From assembly GCA_041394705.1 (NCBI GenBank), contig JAWKHS010000011.1, positions 1-64,000 of the forward strand: DNA of 64,000 nucleotides, written 5' to 3'. The translations under genes were made by a program, and so were the position numbers. This stretch comes from Vicinamibacterales bacterium. GTDB taxonomy: Bacteria > Acidobacteriota > Vicinamibacteria > Vicinamibacterales > UBA2999. Positions 17,726 through 26,439 of the stretch are shown piece after piece (within the stretch, counting starts at the first letter, position 1; each line of letters opens with the position of its first letter). Below the pieces are notes generated by a model, which was given only the letters and a program-made list of their open reading frames with translations, was not told the origin of the DNA and ran no database searches.

Positions 17726-17760
17726 CACGACTCCGTCGTGCCGGGCACTACTCGTAGTGC
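17726..17760. terminator. Two tandem hairpins between convergent genes
   Basis: CACGAC-TCC-GTCGTG (17726-17740) is followed by GCACTAC-TC-GTAGTGC (17745-17760), both perfect. The second contains the stop codon of the minus-strand permease. Together they probably terminate both converging transcripts. Confidence 0.5.
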
Positions 17761-18968
17761 AGGGCCTCACGCGGGTTGAGGCCGGCGGCCCGGCGCGCCG
17801 GCACGAAGCCGAAGACGACCCCGATCGCGGCGGCGAACCCGAACGACAGGACGACCGACGGCGTCGACACGACGGTGGTCCAGTGGAAGACCGCCGTCAG
17901 GACGCGCGAGGCGCCCACGCCGGCGAGGACTCCAGTGGCGCCGCCGGCCAGGCTGAGCACGAGCGCTTCGGCCAGGAACTGCGCGAGCACGTCGGTCCGC
18001 TTCGCGCCGATCGCGCGGCGCAGCCCGATTTCGCGCGTCCGCTCGGTGACCGACACGAGCATGATGTTCATGATGCCGATGCCGCCGACCACGAGCGAGA
18101 TGGCTGCGACGGCCGCCAGCAGCCACGACATCGTCGTCGTCGTGGACGTGAGCACCGTGGCCATCTCCTCGGGCGAGCGGATCGTGAAGTCGTCGGCCGC
18201 CTGCGCCTGGAGCCGGTGCCGCCGGCGCAGGAGGTCCGCGATGTCGGCCGACACCTGCGCCACCGGGCGCGTGCCGTCGGTGGAGACCGTGATGGTCGAC
18301 AGGTGCGTCACGCCGAGCAGCCGCTTCTGCGCCGTGGTGTAGGGCACCATGACCGTGTCGTCCTGGTCCTGGCCCATCGGACTCTGTCCCTTGCGGCTCA
18401 GCACTCCCACCACCGTGAACGGCTGGTTGTTCACACGGATGGTCTGCCCCACCGGGTCGACGCCCGCGCCGAAGAGCTGATCGCGGACGACCGCGCCGAG
18501 CACCGCCACCTTGGCGACGCGGGCGAGGTCCGCCTCCCCCAGGAAGACGCCGATCTCCACGGGCCAGGCGCGGATCGCCGGGAGGTCGGCGCCCACGCCC
18601 TGCACCGACGTCTGCCAGTTGCCCAGCGCCGAGACCACCTGCGTCCGGTTGCCGATACCGGGCGAGACGGCCACGACGCCGGCGACCTCGGCGCGGATCG
18701 CCGCCGCGTCGCCGTCGACGAGCGTGGTCACGCCGCCCGACCCGAGCCGGACGCCCCCGACGCTGGCCGAGCCGGCGCTGACGGTGAGGAGGTTCGTGCC
18801 GAGGCTCGACACCTGCGACTGGATCGCGGCTTTGGCGCCACCGCCGATCGCCATCATGACGATCACGGCCGCGACGCCGATGATGATGCCCAGCGCCGTC
18901 AGCGCCGAACGGAGGAGGTTCCGGCCGATGGCCTCGAAGGCCGTGTGGAGCGTGCTGCCCGTCGTCAT
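17748..18968 (-). CDS. MacB/FtsX-type ABC transporter permease
   Basis: A 406-aa permease subunit, without an ATPase domain. TM1 is near residues 20-45 (ALTALGIIIGVAAVIVMMAI), then a MacB periplasmic core (about 50-270), then three C-terminal TM segments starting WLLAAVAAISLVVGGIGIMN, and the family motif VTERTREIGLRRAIGA. C-terminus LNPREALHYE is typical. ATG at 18968 follows the adaptor-protein stop by five bases, so the two are co-transcribed. Known systems of this type (YknXYZ, MacAB) need a nucleotide-binding subunit; none is encoded next to it. Probable role: export of a peptide, lipid or toxic compound. Confidence 0.9.
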   Translation of the reverse strand: MTTGSTLHTAFEAIGRNLLRSALTALGIIIGVAAVIVMMAIGGGAKAAIQSQVSSLGTNLLTVSAGSASVGGVRLGSGGVTTLVDGDAAAIRAEVAGVVAVSPGIGNRTQVVSALGNWQTSVQGVGADLPAIRAWPVEIGVFLGEADLARVAKVAVLGAVVRDQLFGAGVDPVGQTIRVNNQPFTVVGVLSRKGQSPMGQDQDDTVMVPYTTAQKRLLGVTHLSTITVSTDGTRPVAQVSADIADLLRRRHRLQAQAADDFTIRSPEEMATVLTSTTTTMSWLLAAVAAISLVVGGIGIMNIMLVSVTERTREIGLRRAIGAKRTDVLAQFLAEALVLSLAGGATGVLAGVGASRVLTAVFHWTTVVSTPSVVLSFGFAAAIGVVFGFVPARRAAGLNPREALHYE

Positions 18969-18973
18969 GCGCG

Positions 18974-20263
18974 TCAGCGCCCCGGGCGGGCGCCGCCTCC
19001 GGTGCCTGGACGCCGCGGGAACGACGGCATCAGGGGCGACCCGCCGGCGGCCGGCGCCGCGGCGGCCGGGAGCCCGGCGGCCACGCCGGTCACCACCTGA
19101 TCGCCCTCGTGGATCTCCCCGGACTGGACGGCCACGCTCACGGCATCGGACAGCCCGGCCTGGACGGCAGCCGGCGTGAGCTGCCCATCGCGCAGCATCC
19201 ACACCGTGGCCTGAGGACCACGGCCCCGGCGCGCGCCCGCCTGCGCGGCGCCTGCCGGCGCGCCCGCCGCCCCCGCACGGCCGTCAAGGGACGCGGCGGC
19301 GAGCATCGCGTCGGTCGGTTGGAAGCGCAGCGCCGCCGCCGGCACGTGGAGCACGTCGTCGACTCGCGCCACCTCCACGTCGAGGGTCGCCGTCATGCCG
19401 GGCTTCAACAGCCCCTTCGGGTTGGGCACGTCGATGATGGTGGTGTAGCTCACGACGTTCTGCACGACGGTGGGCTGCAGCCGCACCTGGCGGACCGTCC
19501 CCGCGAAGGGCCGGCCGGGGTAGGCGTCGACCGCGAACGACACCGGCTGGCCCGCGGCCACGCGCCCCACGTCGGACTCGTCGATCCGGGCGCTCAGCTG
19601 CAGGACGTCGAGGCTCCTGGCGATCACGAAGAGCGTCGGCGCCTGGAGGCCGGCCGACACCGTCTGCCCCACCTCCACGTTGCGGCTGAGCACGATGCCC
19701 GAGACGGGCGAGGTGATGACGGTGTGCGACAGGTTCACGCGCGCCTGATCGAGCGACGCCTGGGCCTGATCGAGCTGGGCCCGGGCCGATGTCACGGCGA
19801 CCTCGGCCACCTTCGCGTCGGACCGGGCCGTGTCCACGTCCTGCGCCGGGATCAGCTGGCGCGCGGACAGCTGCTCCGCGCGGCCGAGCTTCACCAGCGC
19901 GTCGTCGCGCTGGACCTGCGCACGCTCCAGGTCCGCGGTCAGCCGGATCACGGTGGCCTCGGCCTGGTTCACCTGTGAGGACAGCACGGCGGGATCGAGC
20001 GTGGCCACGACCTGGCCGCGCGTCACGGACTGATTGAAGTCGGCGCCGAGGGTGGCGATGGTGCCGCTGGTCTGCGTGCCCACTTCCACCGTGTCCACGG
20101 GCTCGAGCGTGCCCGTGGCGCTCACGGTCGTCACGATGGACCCGCGCGTCACGGGCGCCAGCGTGAAGCGCGGCGCCTCGGCTTGCGCGTCCGAGCCCAG
20201 ATAGACCACGGCGCCGGCAATCACCACGGCAGCGGCGGCAAGCGACCAGAGCAGGCGTGTCAT
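18974..20263 (-). CDS. HlyD/MacA-type periplasmic adaptor
   Basis: A 429-aa membrane-fusion protein. Signal anchor LLWSLAAAAVVIAGAVVYLG; lipoyl-like halves around VSATGTLEPVDTVEVGTQTS and ITSPVSGIVLSRNVEVGQTV flank an alpha-helical coiled-coil hairpin (about residues 95-175, Ala/Gln-rich). Beta-barrel and membrane-proximal domains follow, then an Ala/Gly/Pro-rich tail. Bridges the inner-membrane permease to an outer-membrane channel. GGGAG sits seven bases before the ATG. Five bp upstream of the permease gene; no outer-membrane TolC gene in view. Confidence 0.9.
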   Translation of the reverse strand: MTRLLWSLAAAAVVIAGAVVYLGSDAQAEAPRFTLAPVTRGSIVTTVSATGTLEPVDTVEVGTQTSGTIATLGADFNQSVTRGQVVATLDPAVLSSQVNQAEATVIRLTADLERAQVQRDDALVKLGRAEQLSARQLIPAQDVDTARSDAKVAEVAVTSARAQLDQAQASLDQARVNLSHTVITSPVSGIVLSRNVEVGQTVSAGLQAPTLFVIARSLDVLQLSARIDESDVGRVAAGQPVSFAVDAYPGRPFAGTVRQVRLQPTVVQNVVSYTTIIDVPNPKGLLKPGMTATLDVEVARVDDVLHVPAAALRFQPTDAMLAAASLDGRAGAAGAPAGAAQAGARRGRGPQATVWMLRDGQLTPAAVQAGLSDAVSVAVQSGEIHEGDQVVTGVAAGLPAAAAPAAGGSPLMPSFPRRPGTGGGARPGR

Positions 20264-20399
20264 GTGCGTCTCCCTGCTCGTAGAGACGGCGGCCGCGTGG
20301 ACGGCGCGTGGCGCGGATGTGACAGAACGATGGCGGCGCGCGCCCGGCCGACGCCGCGCGGCGGCGAGCCCGGCCCCGGGGGATCCCACCGGGCGGGCG

Positions 20400-20918
20400 T
20401 CAGTCGAGGAACGTCGAGCGGATCGTGCGCGACACGGCCGCCATCGCCGCCGCCAGGGCCTCCCGGCGCGCGGCGCCACGGTCCGCTCCGGCCGGCGCCG
20501 AGGCCAGCGCGTCGGCGACGCGTTCGGCCAGCGGCAAGGCCTGGTTGCCGCGCGGCTCGAGCCTCGCGAGCAGGCCCGTGACGCGCCGGACCTCGGTCCT
20601 GGCCTCCGTCACGCGCGCCAGCGCGGCGCCCGCCGTCACCTGGCCGGACGCGACCGCGCGCAGCAGGCGGCATTCGAAGGTCCGGCAGCAGCGTGGACGC
20701 AGGGGATAGATCCCGCAGCGGGTCCCCCGAAGCGCCGCGCATGGCAGCGCCAGCAGCTCCACGTCGGCGTCGTCGGCGTCCACGTCCAGCCCGAGGATCG
20801 CCAGCCGCACAGCCTCGCGGCGGCCCGTCAGCTCCACGTCGCCGAACAGGGTGCCATCGCAGCACAACCCGCACTGCGTGCACAGCGTGCCGGCCGGGTC
20901 CGCGGGCGGGGGCGGCAT
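20400..20918 (-). CDS. YkgJ-family cysteine-cluster protein
   Basis: A 172-aa protein with the CxxCGxCC cluster (LCTQCGLCCDGTLFGDVEL) and further cysteines in LPCAALRGTRCGIYPLRPRC and CRTFECRLL, as in the YkgJ/UPF0153 family, thought to bind a metal or Fe-S cluster. The C-terminal half is helical and Ala/Arg-rich. Its ATG overlaps the last base of the upstream kinase stop (TGATG), so the two are coupled. Function unknown; the coupling hints at a redox- or metal-linked role with the kinase, which is inference only. Confidence 0.8.
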   Translation of the reverse strand: MPPPPADPAGTLCTQCGLCCDGTLFGDVELTGRREAVRLAILGLDVDADDADVELLALPCAALRGTRCGIYPLRPRCCRTFECRLLRAVASGQVTAGAALARVTEARTEVRRVTGLLARLEPRGNQALPLAERVADALASAPAGADRGAARREALAAAMAAVSRTIRSTFLD

Positions 20919-23875
20919 CACGCCCTGGCCAGCACTTCGAGGATCTTGCGGCCCAGCGTCTCGGCCGTGAACGGCTTGTGCAGGAAGGCGATGCCGGGCT
21001 TCAGCACGCCGTGGTGCACGATGGCGTCCTCCGTGTACCCCGACATGTAGATCACCTTCAGCCCCGGCCGCCGGCGCAGCAGCTCGCCCGTGAGCTCGGG
21101 CCCGCTGGCGCCGGGCATGACGACGTCGGTCAGCAGGACGTCGATATCCGGGTGCGCCTCCACCAGCGTCAGGGCCCGGGCAGCGTCTTCGGCAACGAGG
21201 ACGCGGTAGCCCTGGCGCTTGAGGCCGCGGGACAGGAGCTCGCGGAGGCCCTCGGCGTCGTCGACGACCAGCACGGTCTGTCCGCCGCCGCGCGTTCCGG
21301 CGCCATCGGCCTCCGCCCCCTGCGGGTCCGTGACGGCGTCCTCGACGCGCGGGAGGTAGATGGTGAAGGCCGTGCCGCGGCCCACCTCGCTGTAGACGCC
21401 GATGGTGCCGCCCGACCGCGTCACCACGCCGTGGACGGTCGCCAGGCCCAGGCCGGTGCCCTTGCCCGCCTCCTTGGTCGTGAAGAACGGCTCGAAGAGG
21501 TGCGCCTGCACGTCGGCGCTCATCCCCTGGCCCGTGTCGGTGACCGACAGCATGACGTAGGGGCCGGGCGACACGTTGAGGTGCGCCGCGGCGTAGTCCT
21601 TGTCGAGGTCGACCGCTCCGGTGGCGATCGCGAGCCGGCCCCCGTCGGGCATGGCGTCGCGCGCGTTCACGGCCAGGTTCATGATCACCTGCTCGATCTG
21701 GCCCCGGTCGGCGTTCACGAGCTGGGGCGCCGGGTCGAGCGTGACGGCCACCTCGATGTCCTCGCTGATCAGCCGCCGCAGCAGGGACTGCACGCCCCGG
21801 ACCACGTCGTTCACGTCGAGCACGCGCGGCTCGATGATCTGCTTGCGGCTGAAGGCCAGGAGCTGGCGCGTGAGGCTGGCCGCCCCTTGGCCGGCCTTCT
21901 GGATCTCGGCGATCTCGTAGCGGATGGGATCTTCGGGCCGCAGGTCCTCGAGCAGCATCTCGCAGTAGCCGAGGATCGCGGTGAGCAGGTTGTTGAAGTC
22001 GTGCGCCACGCCGCCCGCCAGCCGGCCCACGGCCTCCATCTTCTGCGCCTGCTGGAACTGCGCCTCCAGGCTGTGGCGCTCGGTCACGTCCGCGGAGATG
22101 CCGATGCCGCGCATCGGCGCGCCCGCCGCGTCCAGCCGCATGCGCCCGGCGCCGCTGATCCAGCGCACGGCCCCGTCCGGACGCACGATGCGATGCTCGG
22201 TGGCGAAGTCGGCGCCGCTGCGGCTGGCGCGATCGACCACCTCGCGGACGCGCTCGCGGTCCTCGGGGTGCACCAGCGCCAGGAAGGCATCGAAGGTGCC
22301 GGCGAACGCCCCCGGAGCCAGCCCGTGCTGGGCCTCCAGGATTTCGGACCAGCGGACCTCGCCGGTGCGGAGGTCCAGCTCCCAGACGCCCAGGCCCGCG
22401 CTCTCGAGCGCGAAACGCATGCGCTCCTCGGCCGCGAGCACCGCTTCGACGGCACGGTTGCGTTCGGTCACGTCCCGGACCATCGCCAGCCGGTGCCCGT
22501 CGGGCATCGCCGTCGTGATCACGTCCGCCTCGAACACGGAGCCGTCGCGCCGCTCGAGGCGCCACTCGCGGTGATAGACCTCGCCGGCCGCGACGGCGGC
22601 CTGGACCTCGGCGACGTGCGGCCGTTGGTCGGCCGTCACGAGGCGGGACGTGGACATCCCGACGAGCTCGTCGCGCGTGTAGCCCAGCATCCGGCACACG
22701 CCCGGATTGGCGTCGCGAACGTGGTTTCCGCCGTCGGCGATGAGGATGCCGTCCGGCGCGTGATCGAAGAGCGCGCGGTAGCGGCCCTCGCTCGCCGTGA
22801 GCAGGTCGAGCGCGCGCTGGCGCTCGTCGAGCCGCCGGGCGACGTCGTCGCGCATGGCGTTGAAGGCCGCGCCGAGCCGCCCGATCTCGTCCGACCGGCG
22901 CGTGTCCACGCGCGCCGTGTAGTCGCCCCCGGCCATGGCCTCGGCCGCCTCGGTCATCGTCGCGAGAGGCGCCGTGATGCTGGTGGCGAACCACCGGGCC
23001 AGGAGGATGCCAGCCACCCCGACGCCGATGACGAGGACCATCATCCGCCGCAGGAACGTCGTCGCGCTCGCCACCATCGTCTCGCGCGGAAACTCGACCC
23101 AGATGACCCACGGCGTCGCGTCCATGGCGCTGGAGGCGCCGATCCGGCCCGCGCCCCTCGATCGGTACTGCTGGGAGGCGTCAGAGCCGCGGTCCACGGG
23201 CGGGCCGGTGACCACGTGCGCCAGATCGGTCCAGACGGCCCCTTCGCGGTTCCCGAGCAGGATCCGGGCGTCGTCGCCGATCAGCCGGCCGAAGAGGTCC
23301 GGCGGGGTGATGCTCAGGACCGAACGGAGGCTGATCGCCGCCGGCGCCCCGTTGCCGGATGACGGCGCCTCCACCGTGACGTCGGCGAAGGCGCGGTCCC
23401 CATCGGCCTGGATCGGACCGATGCCGGGCCCGGGCCGCCCGGACGGAAGCGGCAGGAGTCCGGGCGCCCCCGCACCGCTCGAGTCAGGCTCCGGCAGGGC
23501 GAGCACGCGTTCGCCGCGGCGCCAGACGGTGACCCGGCGGGTGGCGGATGGCGCGAGAGGCGCGATCGCTTCGAGCAGCTCGGCGCGCGTGGCGTCGCCG
23601 GGACGGTCGACATAGGTTCGCGCGGCGGGCGCCACCCGCTGCAGGCCCGCCAGCGACTGGCCCGTCAACGACGTCAGCAGGACGTTCACCTGCCGGGCAG
23701 CGCTCCGCGCGCGGTCGCCCGCCCCGGTCTCGAGCGTCGACACGACGCCCTGGTAGGCCGCGGCCACGACCACTCCGAGCACGGCGAGGACGAGGCCGCT
23801 GATGAGCAGCGGCAGGCGCCGTCGCAGCGACGGACCGGGAGGGCGGCCGCCGGTGCGCGCGTCGGGCTCTTGCAT
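20918..23875 (-). CDS. Membrane hybrid histidine kinase with PAS domains
   Basis: A 985-aa hybrid sensor kinase. TM1 (LLISGLVLAVLGVVVAAAY), a periplasmic sensor of about 220 residues, TM2 (MMVLVIGVGVAGILLARW), HAMP (to about 345), two PAS domains (about 360-480 and 490-610), HisKA with His625 in GGVAHDFNNLL, HATPase with NLAVNARDAM, DTGQGM and GKGTGLGLATV, then a C-terminal receiver with Asp917 in LLTDVVMPG and the KPF lysine. ATG at 23875 has AGGAGG at ideal spacing. No separate response regulator is nearby, so phosphotransfer must go to its own receiver or an unlinked protein. Coupled to the YkgJ-like gene downstream. Ligand unknown. Confidence 0.93.
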   Translation of the reverse strand: MQEPDARTGGRPPGPSLRRRLPLLISGLVLAVLGVVVAAAYQGVVSTLETGAGDRARSAARQVNVLLTSLTGQSLAGLQRVAPAARTYVDRPGDATRAELLEAIAPLAPSATRRVTVWRRGERVLALPEPDSSGAGAPGLLPLPSGRPGPGIGPIQADGDRAFADVTVEAPSSGNGAPAAISLRSVLSITPPDLFGRLIGDDARILLGNREGAVWTDLAHVVTGPPVDRGSDASQQYRSRGAGRIGASSAMDATPWVIWVEFPRETMVASATTFLRRMMVLVIGVGVAGILLARWFATSITAPLATMTEAAEAMAGGDYTARVDTRRSDEIGRLGAAFNAMRDDVARRLDERQRALDLLTASEGRYRALFDHAPDGILIADGGNHVRDANPGVCRMLGYTRDELVGMSTSRLVTADQRPHVAEVQAAVAAGEVYHREWRLERRDGSVFEADVITTAMPDGHRLAMVRDVTERNRAVEAVLAAEERMRFALESAGLGVWELDLRTGEVRWSEILEAQHGLAPGAFAGTFDAFLALVHPEDRERVREVVDRASRSGADFATEHRIVRPDGAVRWISGAGRMRLDAAGAPMRGIGISADVTERHSLEAQFQQAQKMEAVGRLAGGVAHDFNNLLTAILGYCEMLLEDLRPEDPIRYEIAEIQKAGQGAASLTRQLLAFSRKQIIEPRVLDVNDVVRGVQSLLRRLISEDIEVAVTLDPAPQLVNADRGQIEQVIMNLAVNARDAMPDGGRLAIATGAVDLDKDYAAAHLNVSPGPYVMLSVTDTGQGMSADVQAHLFEPFFTTKEAGKGTGLGLATVHGVVTRSGGTIGVYSEVGRGTAFTIYLPRVEDAVTDPQGAEADGAGTRGGGQTVLVVDDAEGLRELLSRGLKRQGYRVLVAEDAARALTLVEAHPDIDVLLTDVVMPGASGPELTGELLRRRPGLKVIYMSGYTEDAIVHHGVLKPGIAFLHKPFTAETLGRKILEVLARA

Positions 23876-24020
23876 TACCCCTCCTGAGGGCCTGACGGAC
23901 GCGAGGCCACATGATACGCCCGGTCCGCGAGGTCGACGCGTCCGTCGCGACGACCCGGCCGCGGTCGTGGCAAGCTACCGGACGGAACCTCCGGCCGGAG
24001 CCGCTCGTTCCGCCGACACG

Positions 24021-25127
24021 ATGCGACCCACGCCCCCCTCGCCCCCCGCACCTGGCGCCAGGCCCGGCGCCGCCGCCCTCCGGACGACGGCGCTGGCTGG
24101 CGTTCTCGTCCTGCTGGCGGCCACGACCGTGATTCCCCAGGCGCCAGCGCGCCCGGCGTCCGCCACTGCTGCCTCCCCCGCAATCATCATCGGCCACCGC
24201 GGCGCCAGCGGCCATCGGCCCGAGCACACGATCGCGTCCTACACGCTGGCCATCGAACAGGGTGCGGACTTCATCGAGCCGGATCTCGTCTCGACCAAGG
24301 ACGGCGTGCTCGTGGCCCGGCACGAGAACGAGATCGGATCCACCACCGACGCGGCCGCGAAGTTTCCGGCGCGGCGGCGGACGGCGGTCGTGGACGGCGA
24401 GACGATCACGGGGTGGTTCGTCGAGGACTTCACGCTCGAGGAAGTCCGGACGCTCCGGGCGAAGGAGCGTCTGGCGTCGAGGTCCCATGCCTACGACGGC
24501 CAATTCGGAATCCCGACCTTCGAGGAGGTCGTGGCGCTGGCGCAGGCGCAGGCGAAGGCGCGTGGACGGCCCATCGGCGTCTATCCCGAAACGAAGCATC
24601 CGTCGTACTTCGCCGGCATCGGCCTGCCGCTCGAGCCGAAGCTGCTGGCCGTGCTCGACGCGCTCGGGTGGAACTCGTCCGACGCGCCGGTCTTCATCCA
24701 GTCCTTCGAAGTCGACAACCTGCGGCGGCTGCACCGGCAGACGCGCGTGCGGCTCGTCCAGTTGCTGAATCCCGGCGGACGTCCCGCCGACGGCAGCGCC
24801 CGCACCTACGCCGAGATGACGACGCCGGCCGGGTTGAAGGACATCGCCACCTATGCCGCCGGTATCGGTGCCAATCAGCGGCTGATCGTCCCCGCCGACC
24901 GGCAGGGCCGACTCGGCACGCCGACCTCGCTCGTGGGGGACGCGCATCGCGCGGGTCTCCTCGTACACGTCTGGACCCTGCGCGACGATCCGCCATTCCT
25001 GGCCGCGGGGTACGAGGGCGATCCCCTGCGCGAACACCGGCAGTTCCTCGCCCTCGGCGTGGACGGCGTGTTCACCGACTTCCCCGACACGGCGATGCGG
25101 GCCCGGATCGCCCGCCGCCAGCGCTGA
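24021..25127 (+). CDS. glpQ: Secreted glycerophosphodiester phosphodiesterase
   Basis: A 368-aa enzyme of the GDPD family hydrolysing glycerophosphodiesters to glycerol-3-phosphate and an alcohol. After a signal segment (LAGVLVLLAATTVIPQAPA) come the catalytic motifs: IIGHRGASGHRPEHT (His/Arg), DFIEPDLVSTKDGVLV (metal-binding Glu/Asp) and ARHENEI (His). VYPETKHPSYF supplies the third metal-site Glu, and GVDGVFTDFPD closes the barrel. Length and the insert after RHENEI match periplasmic GlpQ rather than cytosolic UgpQ. Divergent from the hybrid kinase. No glp transporter nearby. Confidence 0.92.
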   Translation: MRPTPPSPPAPGARPGAAALRTTALAGVLVLLAATTVIPQAPARPASATAASPAIIIGHRGASGHRPEHTIASYTLAIEQGADFIEPDLVSTKDGVLVARHENEIGSTTDAAAKFPARRRTAVVDGETITGWFVEDFTLEEVRTLRAKERLASRSHAYDGQFGIPTFEEVVALAQAQAKARGRPIGVYPETKHPSYFAGIGLPLEPKLLAVLDALGWNSSDAPVFIQSFEVDNLRRLHRQTRVRLVQLLNPGGRPADGSARTYAEMTTPAGLKDIATYAAGIGANQRLIVPADRQGRLGTPTSLVGDAHRAGLLVHVWTLRDDPPFLAAGYEGDPLREHRQFLALGVDGVFTDFPDTAMRARIARRQR

Positions 25128-25239
25128 GGCGGATCACCAGATCGCGGCCTCGTGGAACGGCCCTTGCTCCCTGTGGCCCAGGGGCGGGCACGCCGCGGTG
25201 CGGCGGCCTCGTCCATGGCGACTCGAAAGGAGGTGCCTG

Positions 25240-25560
25240 ATGCGCTGGCTGATCCCGGTTGGCGTTGTGCTCATGCTGTGCGGCGCGCTCGCGGCGGTGA
25301 CGGCCTACCAGCGGGCGGGGCCCGGCCTCGCGTTCCAACGGGGCACGACGGCGGCGCCGGCGGAGAACGCGTCCGGCGGCGGCCGCGGTGGATCGCTGAT
25401 TCTCGCAGGGCTCAGCGGCCTGGCGCTGGCCGTGGGCGCCGGGTGTGTCGGCGTCGGGATGGGACGCTGGAAGGATCCAACCCCGTCGTTCACGCGATCG
25501 GCGAACCCCTGGAGTGAGCAGCCCGGCGACAAGGGGGATCCGCCAACGGGGCTCGTGTAG
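25240..25560 (+). CDS. Small two-span membrane protein
   Basis: A 106-aa protein with an N-terminal TM (LIPVGVVLMLCGALAAVTAY) and a second (SLILAGLSGLALAVGAGCVG) separated by a short Gly-rich loop. ATG at 25240 has AAAGGAGGTG upstream at ideal spacing, strong evidence that it is translated. No family recognised. The C-terminus is polar and Pro-rich. Lies between the GlpQ-type gene and the BON gene, with 231 bp before the latter. Confidence 0.75.
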   Translation: MRWLIPVGVVLMLCGALAAVTAYQRAGPGLAFQRGTTAAPAENASGGGRGGSLILAGLSGLALAVGAGCVGVGMGRWKDPTPSFTRSANPWSEQPGDKGDPPTGLV

Positions 25561-25791
25561 GACCCCGGCCGTCCGCCTCCGTTCCGGCGGTGTGGCGTGA
25601 TCGACCGCCCTTGGGCAAGGGTCTGCCCTCCGTGTGCCCTGCCCTACAGACTCTGTGAAAGGCGCGGCTGCGCCGTCAGACGGTCGTTGGAACCCTCGCC
25701 CCACCCCTGCGCCGAGGCCGTCTGGTACGGGGGTTGCTCCCTTCATCCAGGTGTAACTCGCGCCTCACGCGCATTTCCCTGGAGAGAACTC

Positions 25792-26322
25792 ATGAAGCAC
25801 TGGTTGATTGCCTCGGCGCTCGCCGTCGCGGCCATGGCGGCGGCGCCGGCCGACGCGCTGGCTCAGAAGGACGCCTGGATCACGGCGAAGACGAAGATCG
25901 CGTTGATGACGGCGGACGACGTCTCCGCCTTCGATCTCAACGTCGACACGGTGAACGGCAAGGTGACGCTGCACGGGAAGGTCGGCACCGACGCCGAGAA
26001 GGCGAAGGCCGAGCAGGTGGCGAAGGGCATCGATGGCGTGATGGCGGTCCAGAACCTCCTGCAGGTGGTCCCACAGTCGGCGGAGAAGATGACCGACGCG
26101 AGCGACGAGGACATCGAGGCGCGCGTCAAGGCGGCGCTGAAGGCCGACATGATGCTCAAGAACAGCAGCATCGACGTGGCCTCGGTGAACAAGGGCGTCG
26201 TCCTGCTGTCGGGCAAGGCCGCCAGCCTCGACGCCCACCTCAAGGCCATCGAGACCGCGCGCGCCGTGAAGGGCGTGCGCCGCGTGGGCACGGAGGTGAC
26301 GGTCGCCGACAGCAGCCGTTAG
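25792..26322 (+). CDS. Periplasmic protein with two BON domains
   Basis: A 176-aa exported protein. The signal peptide (WLIASALAVAAMAAAPADAL) is followed by two BON domains, about residues 30-95 (FDLNVDTVNGKVTLHGKVGT) and 110-173 (SSIDVASVNKGVVLLSGKAA). BON domains bind phospholipid surfaces; OsmY-like proteins act in envelope stress. GGAGAG lies six bases before the ATG. The 231-bp upstream gap holds no other gene and may contain the promoter. A strong terminator hairpin lies 35 bp downstream. Codons are Lys/Met-rich compared with neighbours, consistent with a highly expressed envelope protein. Confidence 0.88.
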   Translation: MKHWLIASALAVAAMAAAPADALAQKDAWITAKTKIALMTADDVSAFDLNVDTVNGKVTLHGKVGTDAEKAKAEQVAKGIDGVMAVQNLLQVVPQSAEKMTDASDEDIEARVKAALKADMMLKNSSIDVASVNKGVVLLSGKAASLDAHLKAIETARAVKGVRRVGTEVTVADSSR

Positions 26323-26357
26323 CGGCATCGCCGCGTCACGGCGTCGTGATGCGACGA

Positions 26358-26385
26358 GCCGGCTCGACAGCCCCGTCGAGCCGGC
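26358..26385. terminator. Strong hairpin between BON and CocE genes
   Basis: GCCGGCTCGAC-AGCCCC-GTCGAGCCGGC: a perfect 11-bp stem with a six-base loop, between convergent stops at 26322 and 26440. The best stem in the window and probably a bidirectional terminator, though without a U-tract. Confidence 0.6.
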
Positions 26386-26439
26386 GCCGGTCCGACCGCG
26401 CTCCTCACCTCGACGTCTCGAACGCGGTCACTGCCCGCC

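Noticed and set aside
20693..23362. Plus-strand frame of almost 900 codons across the kinase.
   Set aside because: Antisense shadow of the hybrid kinase, with Arg/His-rich composition and no motif.
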